A stretch of 64,000 bases of DNA from Streptococcus mitis (lineage in GTDB: Bacteria; Bacillota; Bacilli; Lactobacillales; Streptococcaceae), in contig NZ_JALDTZ010000002.1 in assembly GCF_023109105.1 (NCBI RefSeq), positions 106,360 to 170,359 on the forward strand, given 5' to 3'. A program made the position numbers and the translations under genes. Under the pieces are notes generated by a model that searched no databases, was not told the origin of the DNA, and worked only from the letters and a program-made list of their open reading frames with translations. This document shows positions 38,053 to 46,931 of this stretch, piece by piece; position 1 is the first letter of the stretch, and each line of letters opens with the position of its first letter.

Positions 38053-39219
38053 TTAAAGTTTGCCAAAAGTCGTCACAATCCGCTGACAAACTTCTTGCAG
38101 TAGAGATTTGGGCATGGCTACATTGAGGCGGGCATGAAGACTTCCTTCCTCCCCAAAATCCAAACCACGATTAAGAATAACCTTGGCTTCATTTCTCAAC
38201 AGCTCTTGCAATGTTTCATCAGTCAGGTCATAGGCTGAAAAATCAAGCCAAATCAAGTAGGTTCCTTGCGGTTTCATAACCTTGATTTTAGTCTCTTTAG
38301 CAAATAGTTCCACCACATAATTGATATGGTCTTCAAATACTTGCTTGAGTTCCTCTAGCCAATCCTTCCCATAGCGATAGGCAGCTTCTGTCGCCAAATA
38401 ACCCAAGCCTGAAATTTCATGCTGGTTATTTGCTAACTGGCGTTTCTGGTAAGCCACTCTCAACTTAGGATTTTCAATGACTGCATAAGAATTTTTTGTC
38501 CCAGCAATATTAAAAGTTTTAGTAGCACTGCTCAAGACGATCGCAAAATCTTTGAAGGCAGGATTAATGGTATTGAAAGACTGGTGTTTGTAACCAAAGA
38601 GGACCAAATCTTGGTGAATCTCATCTGAAACTAGCAAAACACCGTGTTTTTGGCAGAGTTGACCAATCTTCTCCAACACTTCCTTTTCCCACACACGTCC
38701 ACCAGGATTGTGAGGGTTGCAGAGGATATAAAGTTTGACATCCTCTTCCACCAAATCCTTCTCCAGTTGGTCAAAGTCAATCTCAAACAGACCATCCTTT
38801 TCCACCAAAGAATTAGTAATCAATCTACGATTGTTCAACTTGACACTGCGAGCAAAAGGTGGATAGACAGGCGTGTTAATCAAAACAGCTTCGCCTTCTT
38901 TTGTGAAGGCTTGAATAGCTGTTGAGATGGCTGGCACCACACCCTCGATAAAGACAAGAGCTTCTTTGTCAAAGTGATAACCGTGTTGTGTAGCTTCCCA
39001 CTTTTGAACTTCCTTAATTAACTCTTCACTTGCATAAGTATAGCCATAGACCAATTGATCAGCGTAAGTCTGCACGGCTTGACGGATTTCAGGCAAGACT
39101 ACAAAGTCCATATCCGCTATCCAAGCTGGCAGGACTTCACTATCCGTTTCCGCCTCTTTCCATTTATAGGTATGGTGCCCTAAACGATTGGGCAGGCTTG
39201 TAAAATCATATTTTCCCAT
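38053..39219 (-). CDS. PLP-dependent MalY/PatB-type cystathionine beta-lyase
   Basis: A 388-residue class I/II aminotransferase-fold lyase. It opens DFTSLPNRLGHHTYKW and has CNPHNPGGRVW, SDEIHQDLVL and the PLP lysine in SSATKTFNIAG, all typical of MalY/PatB proteins that cleave cystathionine or cysteine C-S bonds to give homocysteine. It is 7 bp behind a cystathionine gamma-synthase-type gene, and together they form a transsulfuration operon behind a MET-box. A side activity as an aminotransferase cannot be excluded. Confidence 0.88.
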   Translation of the reverse strand: MGKYDFTSLPNRLGHHTYKWKEAETDSEVLPAWIADMDFVVLPEIRQAVQTYADQLVYGYTYASEELIKEVQKWEATQHGYHFDKEALVFIEGVVPAISTAIQAFTKEGEAVLINTPVYPPFARSVKLNNRRLITNSLVEKDGLFEIDFDQLEKDLVEEDVKLYILCNPHNPGGRVWEKEVLEKIGQLCQKHGVLLVSDEIHQDLVLFGYKHQSFNTINPAFKDFAIVLSSATKTFNIAGTKNSYAVIENPKLRVAYQKRQLANNQHEISGLGYLATEAAYRYGKDWLEELKQVFEDHINYVVELFAKETKIKVMKPQGTYLIWLDFSAYDLTDETLQELLRNEAKVILNRGLDFGEEGSLHARLNVAMPKSLLQEVCQRIVTTFGKL

Positions 39220-39226
39220 ATTTTTC

Positions 39227-40321
39227 TTATCCTTCTAAGGCTTGGCGCAAATCTGCAATCAAATCTCTAGCATCTTCAATCCCAATTGACAAGCGCAAGA
39301 GGTCGTCTGTCAAACCATAAGAATGACGCACTTCTGCTGGAATATCAGCATGAGTTTGTGTCGTTGGATAAGTAATGAGACTTTCCACCCCACCCAAACT
39401 TTCCGCAAAAGAGAAGACCTTGAGGCTGTTCAAAATATGAGGAATACGCTTCTCGTCTGCTACTTTAAAGGAAATCATCCCTCCACGCCCAGTGTAGAGA
39501 ACTTCCTTAACTGCTGGAGAATCCTTCAAAAAGGCAACCACTTCTTGGGCATTGGCTGTGGAGCGCTCCATACGAAGTGACAAGGTCTTGAGACCACGAA
39601 TCAATTGATAGCTGTCAAACGGTGACAAGACTGCCCCTGTCGTATTGAGATTGTAGAAAAGCTTCTCGTATAGTTCTAAACTATTAGTTACAACCACACC
39701 AGCCAAGACATCATTGTGACCTGCTAGATACTTGGTTGCTGAATGAAGAACGATATCTGCTCCATCTTCAATTGGACGTTGGTAGATAGGGCTATAGAAG
39801 GTATTGTCCACCACCACTTTGGCACCCTTAGCATGAGCCAATTTTGCTAGTTTTTCAATATCAAATTCCAACATCAAAGGGTTGGTTGGTGTTTCGATAT
39901 AGAGAACATCCACATCCTTCTCTAACTCGGCAATCAACTCTTCTTCTGTATTGGCATAGGTGAAATGGAAACGGCCTTCCTGCTCCACTTGATTGAACCA
40001 GCGGAAAGAACCACCGTAAAGGTCACGCACTGCCAAGACCTTACTACCTACCGGAAAGACGCTAAAGGCCAATACAATAGCTGACATCCCTGAGCTAGTA
40101 GCTAGGGCATAGTCTGCTGACTCAATAGCTGCCAAGACTTCTTCAGCCTTGCTGCGAGTTGGGTTTTTGGTACGCGTATAGTCAAAACCAGTAGATTGAC
40201 CAAACTCTGGATGTTGATAGGTCGTTGAAAAATGAAGCGGTGTCACCAAGGCTCCTGTCGCTTCATCTGACTTAATACCCGCCTGGGCCAAAATTGTGTT
40301 AATGTGTAATTCCTTGCTCAT
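39227..40321 (-). CDS. metB: Cystathionine gamma-synthase-type PLP enzyme
   Basis: A 364-residue Cys/Met-metabolism PLP enzyme. It has HFSTTYQHPEFG, DYTRTKNPTR, ATSSGMSAI and the PLP lysine motif SATKYLAGHNDVLAG, and ends with RLSIGIEDARDLIADL. These enzymes join cysteine to an activated homoserine to give cystathionine (MetB), or cleave cystathionine (MetC); sequence alone does not separate them, but pairing with a MalY-type lyase favours MetB. A perfect MET-box (40398-40414) lies upstream. Confidence 0.88.
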   Translation of the reverse strand: MSKELHINTILAQAGIKSDEATGALVTPLHFSTTYQHPEFGQSTGFDYTRTKNPTRSKAEEVLAAIESADYALATSSGMSAIVLAFSVFPVGSKVLAVRDLYGGSFRWFNQVEQEGRFHFTYANTEEELIAELEKDVDVLYIETPTNPLMLEFDIEKLAKLAHAKGAKVVVDNTFYSPIYQRPIEDGADIVLHSATKYLAGHNDVLAGVVVTNSLELYEKLFYNLNTTGAVLSPFDSYQLIRGLKTLSLRMERSTANAQEVVAFLKDSPAVKEVLYTGRGGMISFKVADEKRIPHILNSLKVFSFAESLGGVESLITYPTTQTHADIPAEVRHSYGLTDDLLRLSIGIEDARDLIADLRQALEG

Positions 40322-40397
40322 ACAATACCTCCAAATCTATAGTAACTATTGTACCACTTATTTGCATCAACTCATTTTCTTCTTTTCAAGAGCTAGT

Positions 40398-40414
40398 TAT
40401 AGTTTCAAACTATA
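40398..40414 (-). promoter_or_regulatory. MET-box operator upstream of the transsulfuration operon
   Basis: TATAGTTT-C-AAACTATA is a perfect 17-bp palindrome matching the MET-box described for MtaR/MetR-type LysR regulators in streptococci. It lies about 77 nt upstream of the metB ATG. The minus-strand -10 is TACAAT near 40347-40352 with no good -35, which fits activator dependence. Confidence 0.75.
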
Positions 40415-40452
40415 TAAAAAAAACGACAATTTCCTTCGAAACCATCGTTTTT
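40415..40452 (-). terminator. Terminator of aliB
   Basis: On the minus strand AAAACGA ... TCGTTTTTTTT with an inner TTTC/GAAA pairing, 12 bp after the aliB stop codon. It is directly adjacent to the MET-box. Confidence 0.75.
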
Positions 40453-40464
40453 CTTGAAAAATCC

Positions 40465-42423
40465 TTATTTAACATGTTTTGCCAAATCTTCTTGGGCTTT
40501 TTTATTAGATTCTTCTTTTTCTTTCAGCCATTTTTCCTTAGCTTTTTCATATTCGTCTTTTGTGACTGTTTTATCTTGTAATTTGAGGTATTTATATGAT
40601 TCGACACCCTTATTTCCAGCCAATGAATATGGTGTTGAGAAAGGAACAATTTTTCTCAATGTTGGTGTTCCGCCCAGTGAAACATTTGGAATTGCTAGAG
40701 AGCTATCTACCAACCAAGCTTGGGCATCAGCATATTTTTCATAACGTTTAGCTGGATCTTGTTCCTTGTTAGCTTCTTCCAGCATTTGAGTATAAACATC
40801 CAGCCCAACAGCCTTAGCCTTATCATTGGCTTCACCTGGCTCTAAACCTAGATTTTGCATCAGACCACCAGAATTAACGTTAAAGACATCAAGATAGGTT
40901 GAAGGGTCTTGATAGTCTGCACTCCAACCACCGTTGTATAGATCGTAATCTTTCTGAGCTGCAGTCTGAGCCAAATAGCTTGTATTATCAAAGTCTTCAG
41001 TAGAGAGTTGGTGAACATCAATCACAACATTATCAGACCCCAAGACAGATTCAATTGATTGTTTCATGGAATTAATTCCTTGAATTTCTGCCTTATTGGT
41101 CAAATCTACAGTTTTATCTAAATGGATAGGGAATTGGACTCCTTTAGCTTGGAGTTCTTTCTTAGCCTCTGCAAATTTAGCCTTGGCTTTTTCGGGATTG
41201 TAATATGGATCCTGAGCATCGGCAAAATTGATTCCTTGCCATTCCTTGCCATAGTTAACCATCTTAGAGGCTACTACTTCACCAAAGTCTTTTCCATTGA
41301 TACTTACAAATGTTGGAGGAACGACTAGATTACGCAAAATCTTAGTTGCACCATCCTCTCCTTGAGATTGAGCCCCATAGGCTGTACGGTCATAGGCAAA
41401 GTTAATAGCTTGACGGAAGTTTTTATTCAGAACCGCTTCCTGAGTCGATTTCTTTTCAGCATCGCTTGTCTTAGAAGTGAATTTATAAGATTTTCTATCC
41501 AGGTTAAAGTTTAAGAAATAAGAAGTGGCATCTTGCATGCTATAGATGATATTATCCTTATTCTTTTCTTTAATTCCTTCAAAGCTTGAACTATTTGGAT
41601 AAAGTCGAGCATAGCTATAGGCCCCCTCCACAAAGTTACGAGCCAGTGCATCTTGGTCACTACCATCATAATAAGCCAATTTCACATCATCTACAAAGAC
41701 ATTTTTAGCATCCCAGTAGTTAGGATTTTTCTTGTATTCGATAACTGATTTTGAAACAAAGGATTTCATCAAGAAAGGACCATTGTATAAGATACTAGAT
41801 GGATCCACCTTCCCAAAATCATCCCCTTTTGATTTCAAGAAATCAGCGTTGACTGGGAAGAGAATGGTTGATGTTGTTTTTGAGTTCCAGTAAGATTCTG
41901 GTCGTGTCAAGGTATATTGAACTGTTTGGTCATCAAGAGCCTTCACTCCGACAGTTGAAAAGTCGCTTGTTTTACCGTTAATATAGTCATCCAAACCTGC
42001 AACGGATTCTTGCACTAGGTACAAGGCTTCTGATTTTTTATCAGCAGCGTATTTCAACCCAGTTACAAAATCTTGGGCAGTAACAGGAGCATATTCATCT
42101 CCATCTGCAGTATACCATTTAGCATCTTTACGCAGTTTGTAGGTATAGGTCAAACCGTCTTGAGAAACACTCCAATCCTCTGCCAAGGACGGGACATAGT
42201 TCCCATATTGGTCATTTTCCATGAGACCATCTACCAGATTGGTCACAATATCATTGGTTGTTGCACGATTTTCTGCTAGATAGTTCAAACTTGATGGGTC
42301 ACTTACGTAAACATAGTTATATGTTTTTGACGCTGTACTAGAATTTCCACAGGCACTTAATAAAATACCTGCACTTAACACGACACCTGCAAGCGTTGCA
42401 TACTTGGCCTTAGACTTTTTCAT
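40465..42423 (-). CDS. aliB: Oligopeptide-binding lipoprotein AliB
   Basis: A 652-residue ABC-transporter solute-binding lipoprotein (SBP_bac_5 family). The lipobox LLSAC ends at C25. The body carries typical motifs (LVDGLMENDQYGNYVPSLAE, YNGPFLMKSF, FRQAINFAYDR, GGWSADYQDPSTYLDVF). The C-terminal tail is rich in Lys/Glu. In pneumococcus AliB is an orphan receptor serving the Ami oligopeptide permease and affects colonisation and competence signalling. No permease genes adjoin it here. A strong promoter is at 42456-42484. Confidence 0.93.
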   Translation of the reverse strand: MKKSKAKYATLAGVVLSAGILLSACGNSSTASKTYNYVYVSDPSSLNYLAENRATTNDIVTNLVDGLMENDQYGNYVPSLAEDWSVSQDGLTYTYKLRKDAKWYTADGDEYAPVTAQDFVTGLKYAADKKSEALYLVQESVAGLDDYINGKTSDFSTVGVKALDDQTVQYTLTRPESYWNSKTTSTILFPVNADFLKSKGDDFGKVDPSSILYNGPFLMKSFVSKSVIEYKKNPNYWDAKNVFVDDVKLAYYDGSDQDALARNFVEGAYSYARLYPNSSSFEGIKEKNKDNIIYSMQDATSYFLNFNLDRKSYKFTSKTSDAEKKSTQEAVLNKNFRQAINFAYDRTAYGAQSQGEDGATKILRNLVVPPTFVSINGKDFGEVVASKMVNYGKEWQGINFADAQDPYYNPEKAKAKFAEAKKELQAKGVQFPIHLDKTVDLTNKAEIQGINSMKQSIESVLGSDNVVIDVHQLSTEDFDNTSYLAQTAAQKDYDLYNGGWSADYQDPSTYLDVFNVNSGGLMQNLGLEPGEANDKAKAVGLDVYTQMLEEANKEQDPAKRYEKYADAQAWLVDSSLAIPNVSLGGTPTLRKIVPFSTPYSLAGNKGVESYKYLKLQDKTVTKDEYEKAKEKWLKEKEESNKKAQEDLAKHVK

Positions 42424-42455
42424 CTCCAGAACCTCCTGATTTAAATATTTGTCTT

Positions 42456-42484
42456 ATTATACAACTCGTGTTTTATTTAGTCAA
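42456..42484 (-). promoter_or_regulatory. Strong promoter of aliB
   Basis: Minus-strand TTGACT (42479-42484), exactly 17 bp, TATAAT (42456-42461), about 33 nt before the ATG, which AGGAGG precedes. Confidence 0.88.
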
Positions 42485-42549
42485 TAGTTTTTTTGAAAAA
42501 ATTAATTATTCCATCTACAAACTATAGAAATTATTCTACAAAATAATAA

Positions 42550-42599
42550 AAAAGAGAATAATTTAATCATTCCTTGATAGAAACGTTCAAATTATTCCC
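42550..42599 (-). terminator. Terminator of the flippase gene
   Basis: On the minus strand GAATAATTT ... AAATTATTC followed by a T-rich tail (CTCTTTTTT), 17 bp after the stop codon. Confidence 0.7.
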
Positions 42600-42614
42600 T
42601 TTATTTATAAAAAT

Positions 42615-44240
42615 TTATTGAGAAATTTTTAATTTGATTCGTAAGCGATCTGCTTGGGCTTTTCCAATCACCTTATCCAACAAATGGGTACGGAGACTCA
42701 TCACTCCATAAACACCTACACCCATGGCACCGACAAGAGCTACGTATAGAAAACTCCACAAACGTCCACTTGGTTGGAAGACAAATCCAAGTATCCACTG
42801 GATAGTTCCTACAATGATGAACATAACAAAAGTTAACAAACTGATTAAAATGGTTCGCTTCAAAATCACCTTGCGCTTAACACCAGTTACTTGACAAATG
42901 TCCCGATACATCAAAACATTAGGAATAATGAGACCGATGGTTGTGGAAATCAAAGGTCCGTAACTGTGGAACAGAGCGATGGTTGGAAGTTGCAAGACCA
43001 GCTTGGCAATTGAACCATAGATAAAATAGAGAACTGCCTTGCGATTCCGGAACATGGCTTGAAGCATGGGAGACAAGACCATGTACAAACCTAAAATAGT
43101 AGACTGCAAAACTGCGAAGACAAACAAGCCCATGGCCAAACTATCTGGCTTGCCATAGAAGACTGTATAAAGAGGTTCTCCGACCATGACCACTCCAACC
43201 GTTGCTGGTAGCAAGAATAAGAAAAGCATGGTAATGCTGTCCTGAACCAGACGAGAAGCCGACTTCAAATCCCCCTTGACATAGTTTTCAGTCAAAAGAG
43301 GCAAACCGACACTCCCAATCGAAACCCCAACAGAAATCAATATCATAGTGATTTTATTAGGATTGGCTGAGAAATAAGAAAACATGACAACTAGGTCTTC
43401 ATTACTATAGTTGGTAAACCATTTCATGCTATTGATAAAAGTCATTTGATCCAAGATTTGGAAAAGCTGGATGGCAGAGCCAGTAAGGATGAAAGGAATA
43501 GCTTCCTTAATCGTATCAATCAAAAGACCTTTACTATCAATCTTATCTCGGGATTCAAAAACTTTTTGAAGCAATCCTTCTTTATAAAGGAAATAGATCA
43601 AAACTGCAAAACTAGCTACCATTCCCACAAAGGCCGCAAAGGTCGATTGGGTAACTGCTGATAGATAATCTTTCGAACCGAGTTTCATGATGATAAAAGT
43701 CGCTAAGAGCATCCAAATTACTCGGATAACTTGTTCAGCAATTTGACTCATAGCATAGGGTTTGAGATTATTCATTCCTTGGAAAAATCCACGGATAACA
43801 CTCATAGATGGAAAAATCAAGACTGCCCAAGCCAAGCTCTGCATGATTGGGATCAGGTCTTGCCCCACACCCGATAAGTCTGCTAGCCAAGGAGCAAAGA
43901 CATACAAGACTAGAGCAAAGACCAGACCTAATCCCGTCATAAAGCCTAAAAAGCTCCGAATCAGGGCAAAGCTATGCTCTTCTTCTCGCATGGTATTGTA
44001 CTTGGCCACTTGCTTGGCCACTGCAACTGGAATTCCCGCTGTTGAAATCAGCAAGAACCAGGCATAGATATTGTAGCCCATAGTAAAGAGACCATTTGCT
44101 GTAGCCGCATAAGACCCCATCCATATATACCAAGGGATGATATAAATGGCACCGAGTAGACGACTGATAAAGTTACTAGCCGTTAGCCAAGCAGTCCCCC
44201 GTAACATCTGGGCCTGCTGGTGATTGTTTTCGTTAGACAT
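42615..44240 (-). CDS. ytgP: MOP-family flippase, YtgP/MurJ-type lipid II transporter candidate
   Basis: A 541-residue integral membrane protein with about fourteen hydrophobic segments. Features of the polysaccharide/MurJ branch of the MOP superfamily include RGTAWLTASNFISRLLGAIY at the start and the VIRGFFQGMNNLKPYA loop. Streptococcal YtgP homologues can replace E. coli MurJ, so the likely substrate is lipid II, flipped outward for wall assembly. A capsule or teichoic-acid flippase role is less likely given no such genes nearby. It is divergent from murE with overlapping promoters. Confidence 0.85.
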   Translation of the reverse strand: MSNENNHQQAQMLRGTAWLTASNFISRLLGAIYIIPWYIWMGSYAATANGLFTMGYNIYAWFLLISTAGIPVAVAKQVAKYNTMREEEHSFALIRSFLGFMTGLGLVFALVLYVFAPWLADLSGVGQDLIPIMQSLAWAVLIFPSMSVIRGFFQGMNNLKPYAMSQIAEQVIRVIWMLLATFIIMKLGSKDYLSAVTQSTFAAFVGMVASFAVLIYFLYKEGLLQKVFESRDKIDSKGLLIDTIKEAIPFILTGSAIQLFQILDQMTFINSMKWFTNYSNEDLVVMFSYFSANPNKITMILISVGVSIGSVGLPLLTENYVKGDLKSASRLVQDSITMLFLFLLPATVGVVMVGEPLYTVFYGKPDSLAMGLFVFAVLQSTILGLYMVLSPMLQAMFRNRKAVLYFIYGSIAKLVLQLPTIALFHSYGPLISTTIGLIIPNVLMYRDICQVTGVKRKVILKRTILISLLTFVMFIIVGTIQWILGFVFQPSGRLWSFLYVALVGAMGVGVYGVMSLRTHLLDKVIGKAQADRLRIKLKISQ

Positions 44241-44287
44241 AGATTCCTCATTTAATTTTAATAACTAGGAAAAATTCCTCATCTTCC

Positions 44288-44316
44288 ATTATAAACTTTT
44301 CCTTGTCACTTGTAAA
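44288..44316 (-). promoter_or_regulatory. Promoter of ytgP
   Basis: Minus-strand TTTACA (44311-44316), 17 bp, TATAAT (44288-44293). The -35 hexamer overlaps that of the murE promoter on the other strand. Confidence 0.75.
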
Positions 44317-44338
44317 TTTACGACTTTCGGTTTACAAT
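44310..44338 (+). promoter_or_regulatory. Promoter of murE, seven nt from the start codon
   Basis: TTGTAA (44310-44315), 17 bp, TACAAT (44333-44338). Only seven nt separate the -10 from ATG 44346, so the expected transcript would begin at or next to the start codon. Confidence 0.75.
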
Positions 44339-44345
44339 AGAAAGT

Positions 44346-45791
44346 ATGATTAAGATTGAAACCGTATTAGATATTTTAAAGAAAGATGATCTCTTCCGTG
44401 AGATTATCGACCAAGGACATTATCACTACAACTACAGCCATGTCGTATTTGACACCATCTGCTATGATAGCCGCAAGGCCAAAGAGAAGAGCCTCTTTTT
44501 CGTCAAGGGTGCTGCCTTTAAAAAGGAATTTCTGATTTCTGCCATCTCTCAAGGCCTCGGTTGGTATGTGGCTGAAGAAGACTATGAAGTTGGTATTCCT
44601 GCTATTATCGTCAGCGATATCAAGAAAGCTATGTCTTTGATAGCCATGGAGTTTTATGGGAATCCACAGGAAAAACTCAAACTCCTTGCCTTTACTGGTA
44701 CTAAGGGTAAGACTACAGCAGCCTATTTCGCTTATAACATATTATCTCAAGGGCATCGACCTGCTATGCTCTCGACCATGAACACAACTTTAGATGGCAA
44801 GACTTTCTTTAAGTCTGCATTGACAACTCCTGAGAGCATTGACCTATTTGACATGATGAATCAGGCTGTGCAAAATGACCGTACCCACCTCATCATGGAA
44901 GTATCCAGTCAGGCCTATCTGGTCAAACGTGTCTATGGTCTAACCTTTGATGTGGGAGTTTTCCTCAATATCAGTCCAGACCATATCGGCCCGATTGAAC
45001 ACCCTAGCTTTGAAGACTACTTCTACCACAAACGTCTCTTGATGAAAAATAGCCGAGCAGTCATCATTAACAGTGACATGGACCACTTCTCTGTACTAAA
45101 AGAACAAGTGGCAGATCAAGACCATGATTTCTATGGTAGCCAATCAAATAATCAAATCGAGAATTCCAAAGCCTTTAGTTTTTCAGCTAGTGGTAAACTC
45201 GCTGGTGATTATGATATTCAACTGATTGGACACTTCAACCAAGAAAATGCCGTTGCAGCTGGACTTGCTTGCCTTCGTCTCGGAGCTAGTCTTGAGGATA
45301 TCAAAAAAGGAATCGCTGCAACCCGAGTTCCTGGTCGTATGGAAGTCCTCACTCAGAAAAACGGCGCCAAGGTCTTCATCGACTACGCCCACAATGGTGA
45401 TAGTCTGAAAAAACTAATCAATGTTGTTGAAACTCATCAAACTGGAAAGATTGCTCTGGTGTTAGGTTCGACAGGAAACAAGGGAGAAAGCCGTCGTAAG
45501 GACTTTGGCCTCCTCCTTAATCAACACCCTGAGATTCAAGTCTTTCTAACTGCTGATGACCCCAACTATGAAGACCCAATGGCCATTGCAGATGAAATTA
45601 GTAGCTATATCAACCATCCTGTTGCAAAAATTGCGGATCGCAAAGAAGCCATCAAGACAGCCATGGCTATCACAAGTCAAGAATTAGATGCAGTTATTAT
45701 TGCTGGTAAGGGTGCCGATTGCTACCAAATCGTCCAAGGCAAGAAAGAAGCCTATCCAGGAGACGCAGCCGTCGCAGAACATTATTTATAA
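44346..45791 (+). CDS. murE: UDP-MurNAc-tripeptide synthetase (L-lysine adding)
   Basis: A 481-residue ATP-dependent Mur ligase adding the third stem-peptide residue. The ATP loop FTGTKGKTT is at 116-124, the [19 protein letters not shown] motif is typical, and the C-terminal domain carries [13 protein letters not shown]. The substrate pocket reads DDPNYEDP (about 404-411), the lysine-ligase form rather than the DNPR of meso-DAP enzymes, as expected for streptococcal walls. It is one of few plus-strand genes. No clear ribosome site precedes the ATG. Confidence 0.95.
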   Translation: MIKIETVLDILKKDDLFREIIDQGHYHYNYSHVVFDTICYDSRKAKEKSLFFVKGAAFKKEFLISAISQGLGWYVAEEDYEVGIPAIIVSDIKKAMSLIAMEFYGNPQEKLKLLAFTGTKGKTTAAYFAYNILSQGHRPAMLSTMNTTLDGKTFFKSALTTPESIDLFDMMNQAVQNDRTHLIMEVSSQAYLVKRVYGLTFDVGVFLNISPDHIGPIEHPSFEDYFYHKRLLMKNSRAVIINSDMDHFSVLKEQVADQDHDFYGSQSNNQIENSKAFSFSASGKLAGDYDIQLIGHFNQENAVAAGLACLRLGASLEDIKKGIAATRVPGRMEVLTQKNGAKVFIDYAHNGDSLKKLINVVETHQTGKIALVLGSTGNKGESRRKDFGLLLNQHPEIQVFLTADDPNYEDPMAIADEISSYINHPVAKIADRKEAIKTAMAITSQELDAVIIAGKGADCYQIVQGKKEAYPGDAAVAEHYL

Positions 45792-45799
45792 GATAGTAA

Positions 45800-45949
45800 T
45801 ACTCTTCGAAAATCTCTTCAAACCACGTCAGCTTCACCTTGGATTATATATGTGACTGACTTCGTCAGTCTTATCTGCAACCTCAAAGCAGTGCTTTGAG
45901 CAACCTGTGGCTAGTTTCCTAGTTTGCTTTTTGATTTTAATTGAGTATA
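45800..45949 (+). repeat. BOX element 2 (boxA-B-C)
   Basis: It starts TACTCTTCGAAAATCTCTTC and continues with CCACGTCAGC, one boxB containing TGACTTCGTCA and CAAAGCAGTGCTTTG, and ends TTAATTGAGTATA. It lies between the murE stop and its terminator. Confidence 0.92.
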
Positions 45950-45982
45950 AAAAATCAAGGGAAATGAAACCCTTGATTTTTT
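45949..45982. terminator. Bidirectional terminator between murE and csbD-like gene
   Basis: AAAAATCAAGGG-aaatgaaa-CCCTTGATTTTTT serves murE on the plus strand and the csbD-like gene on the minus strand. Confidence 0.85.
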
Positions 45983-45988
45983 ATATCT

Positions 45989-46180
45989 TTATTTAAAAGC
46001 GTTTTTCAAACCTTCAACGGCACCTTCTACAGCACCTTTAGCATCTTCAACTACTTCTTTTGCCTTAGCAACTGTCTTTTCTACTGCGCCTTCTGCTTCA
46101 GTCTTGCTATCCCCAGTAACTTTACCAAATCCTTCTTTGATAGCGCCTGTTGCTTGTTCCAATTTGTTTTCAAGTGACAT
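45989..46180 (-). CDS. CsbD-like stress protein
   Basis: A 63-residue hydrophilic, alanine/glutamate/lysine-rich protein with the opening [19 protein letters not shown] typical of the CsbD family, which is often induced by general stress. Its function is unknown. It is monocistronic, with its own promoter (46229-46257), a palindrome in the leader (46206-46220) and a shared terminator. Confidence 0.85.
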   Translation of the reverse strand: MSLENKLEQATGAIKEGFGKVTGDSKTEAEGAVEKTVAKAKEVVEDAKGAVEGAVEGLKNAFK

Positions 46181-46205
46181 ATGATTGTCTCCTTTAGGTT
46201 TATTC

Positions 46206-46220
46206 CGATAAGTGTTATCG
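46206..46220. promoter_or_regulatory. Palindrome in csbD leader
   Basis: CGATAA-GTG-TTATCG, perfectly symmetric, lies between the predicted transcription start and the ribosome site of the csbD-like gene. Possible operator. Confidence 0.45.
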
Positions 46221-46228
46221 TTATTCTA

Positions 46229-46257
46229 AGTATATACTCATTATATCATCAAGTCAA
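46229..46257 (-). promoter_or_regulatory. Promoter of csbD-like gene
   Basis: Minus-strand TTGACT (46252-46257), 17 bp, TATACT (46229-46234). A second TATAAT occurs within the spacer. Confidence 0.75.
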
Positions 46258-46280
46258 ACAATGTGCTCAGAGATAAAAAA

Positions 46281-46931
46281 TCAGAACAAGTAGAAAGTTA
46301 ATCTTTCTTTATCAAAATCGACGGCCAACTCATACTTTCCATCTTCATTTTGGACAATATAACCTAGGACAACCAAACTGTCCACAAAGATATCACGGCG
46401 TTTCTGCATAAGCTGGTCTTTTTTAAGAAATTTCAACAAAAAAGTTGTCATATATTTGAGAGCATACTCAGGATTGACATCTCCCAAAATGTCATAGAGT
46501 TCCTGTTGTTTTTCTGTCAAAGGATACTGATGTTTGACCTTGTAGAAATAATTGGACAGGGTCATTTTTGATCTCGCAAAGTCCGTCTGTTCAACTAAAA
46601 TAGCTGCATTGGTTTGATTGCTCAATTCCGTATCAAAACTCTGCTCTAACAAGGCTTGATAGGCCGGACTATCTTCGCTGACAAAAATCTCTTGATCCAG
46701 TTTCAGACTATCGAGTGATTCAAACGTAGGAAGATTAAGGTAATAGCGCTTATTTTCCCTACGAATCAAGCCTGCCTTTATATACTCTTCCATGAGTTTA
46801 TCAACTGCTACATCTGGAAATTGAGCCTTAATTTCTCGCAAAATCACATCCTCATGCTGGTCCAGATAGCGGATTAATTCTCCAAAAAATGGCTGTCTCG
46901 TCAAACGAGATGGATTAAAAATCTGAATCAT
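46281..46931 (-). CDS. Conserved hypothetical protein (possibly DUF1803)
   Basis: A 216-residue cytosolic protein without signal or membrane segment. It opens IFNPSRLTRQPFFGELIRYL and contains LPTFESLDSLKLDQEIFVSE and a C-terminal DSLVVLGYIVQNEDGKYELA. I recall this as the streptococcal DUF1803 family but am not certain. It overlaps the upstream permuted-papain gene by 17 bp, so the two are co-translated. Confidence 0.7.
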   Translation of the reverse strand: MIQIFNPSRLTRQPFFGELIRYLDQHEDVILREIKAQFPDVAVDKLMEEYIKAGLIRRENKRYYLNLPTFESLDSLKLDQEIFVSEDSPAYQALLEQSFDTELSNQTNAAILVEQTDFARSKMTLSNYFYKVKHQYPLTEKQQELYDILGDVNPEYALKYMTTFLLKFLKKDQLMQKRRDIFVDSLVVLGYIVQNEDGKYELAVDFDKERLTFYLF

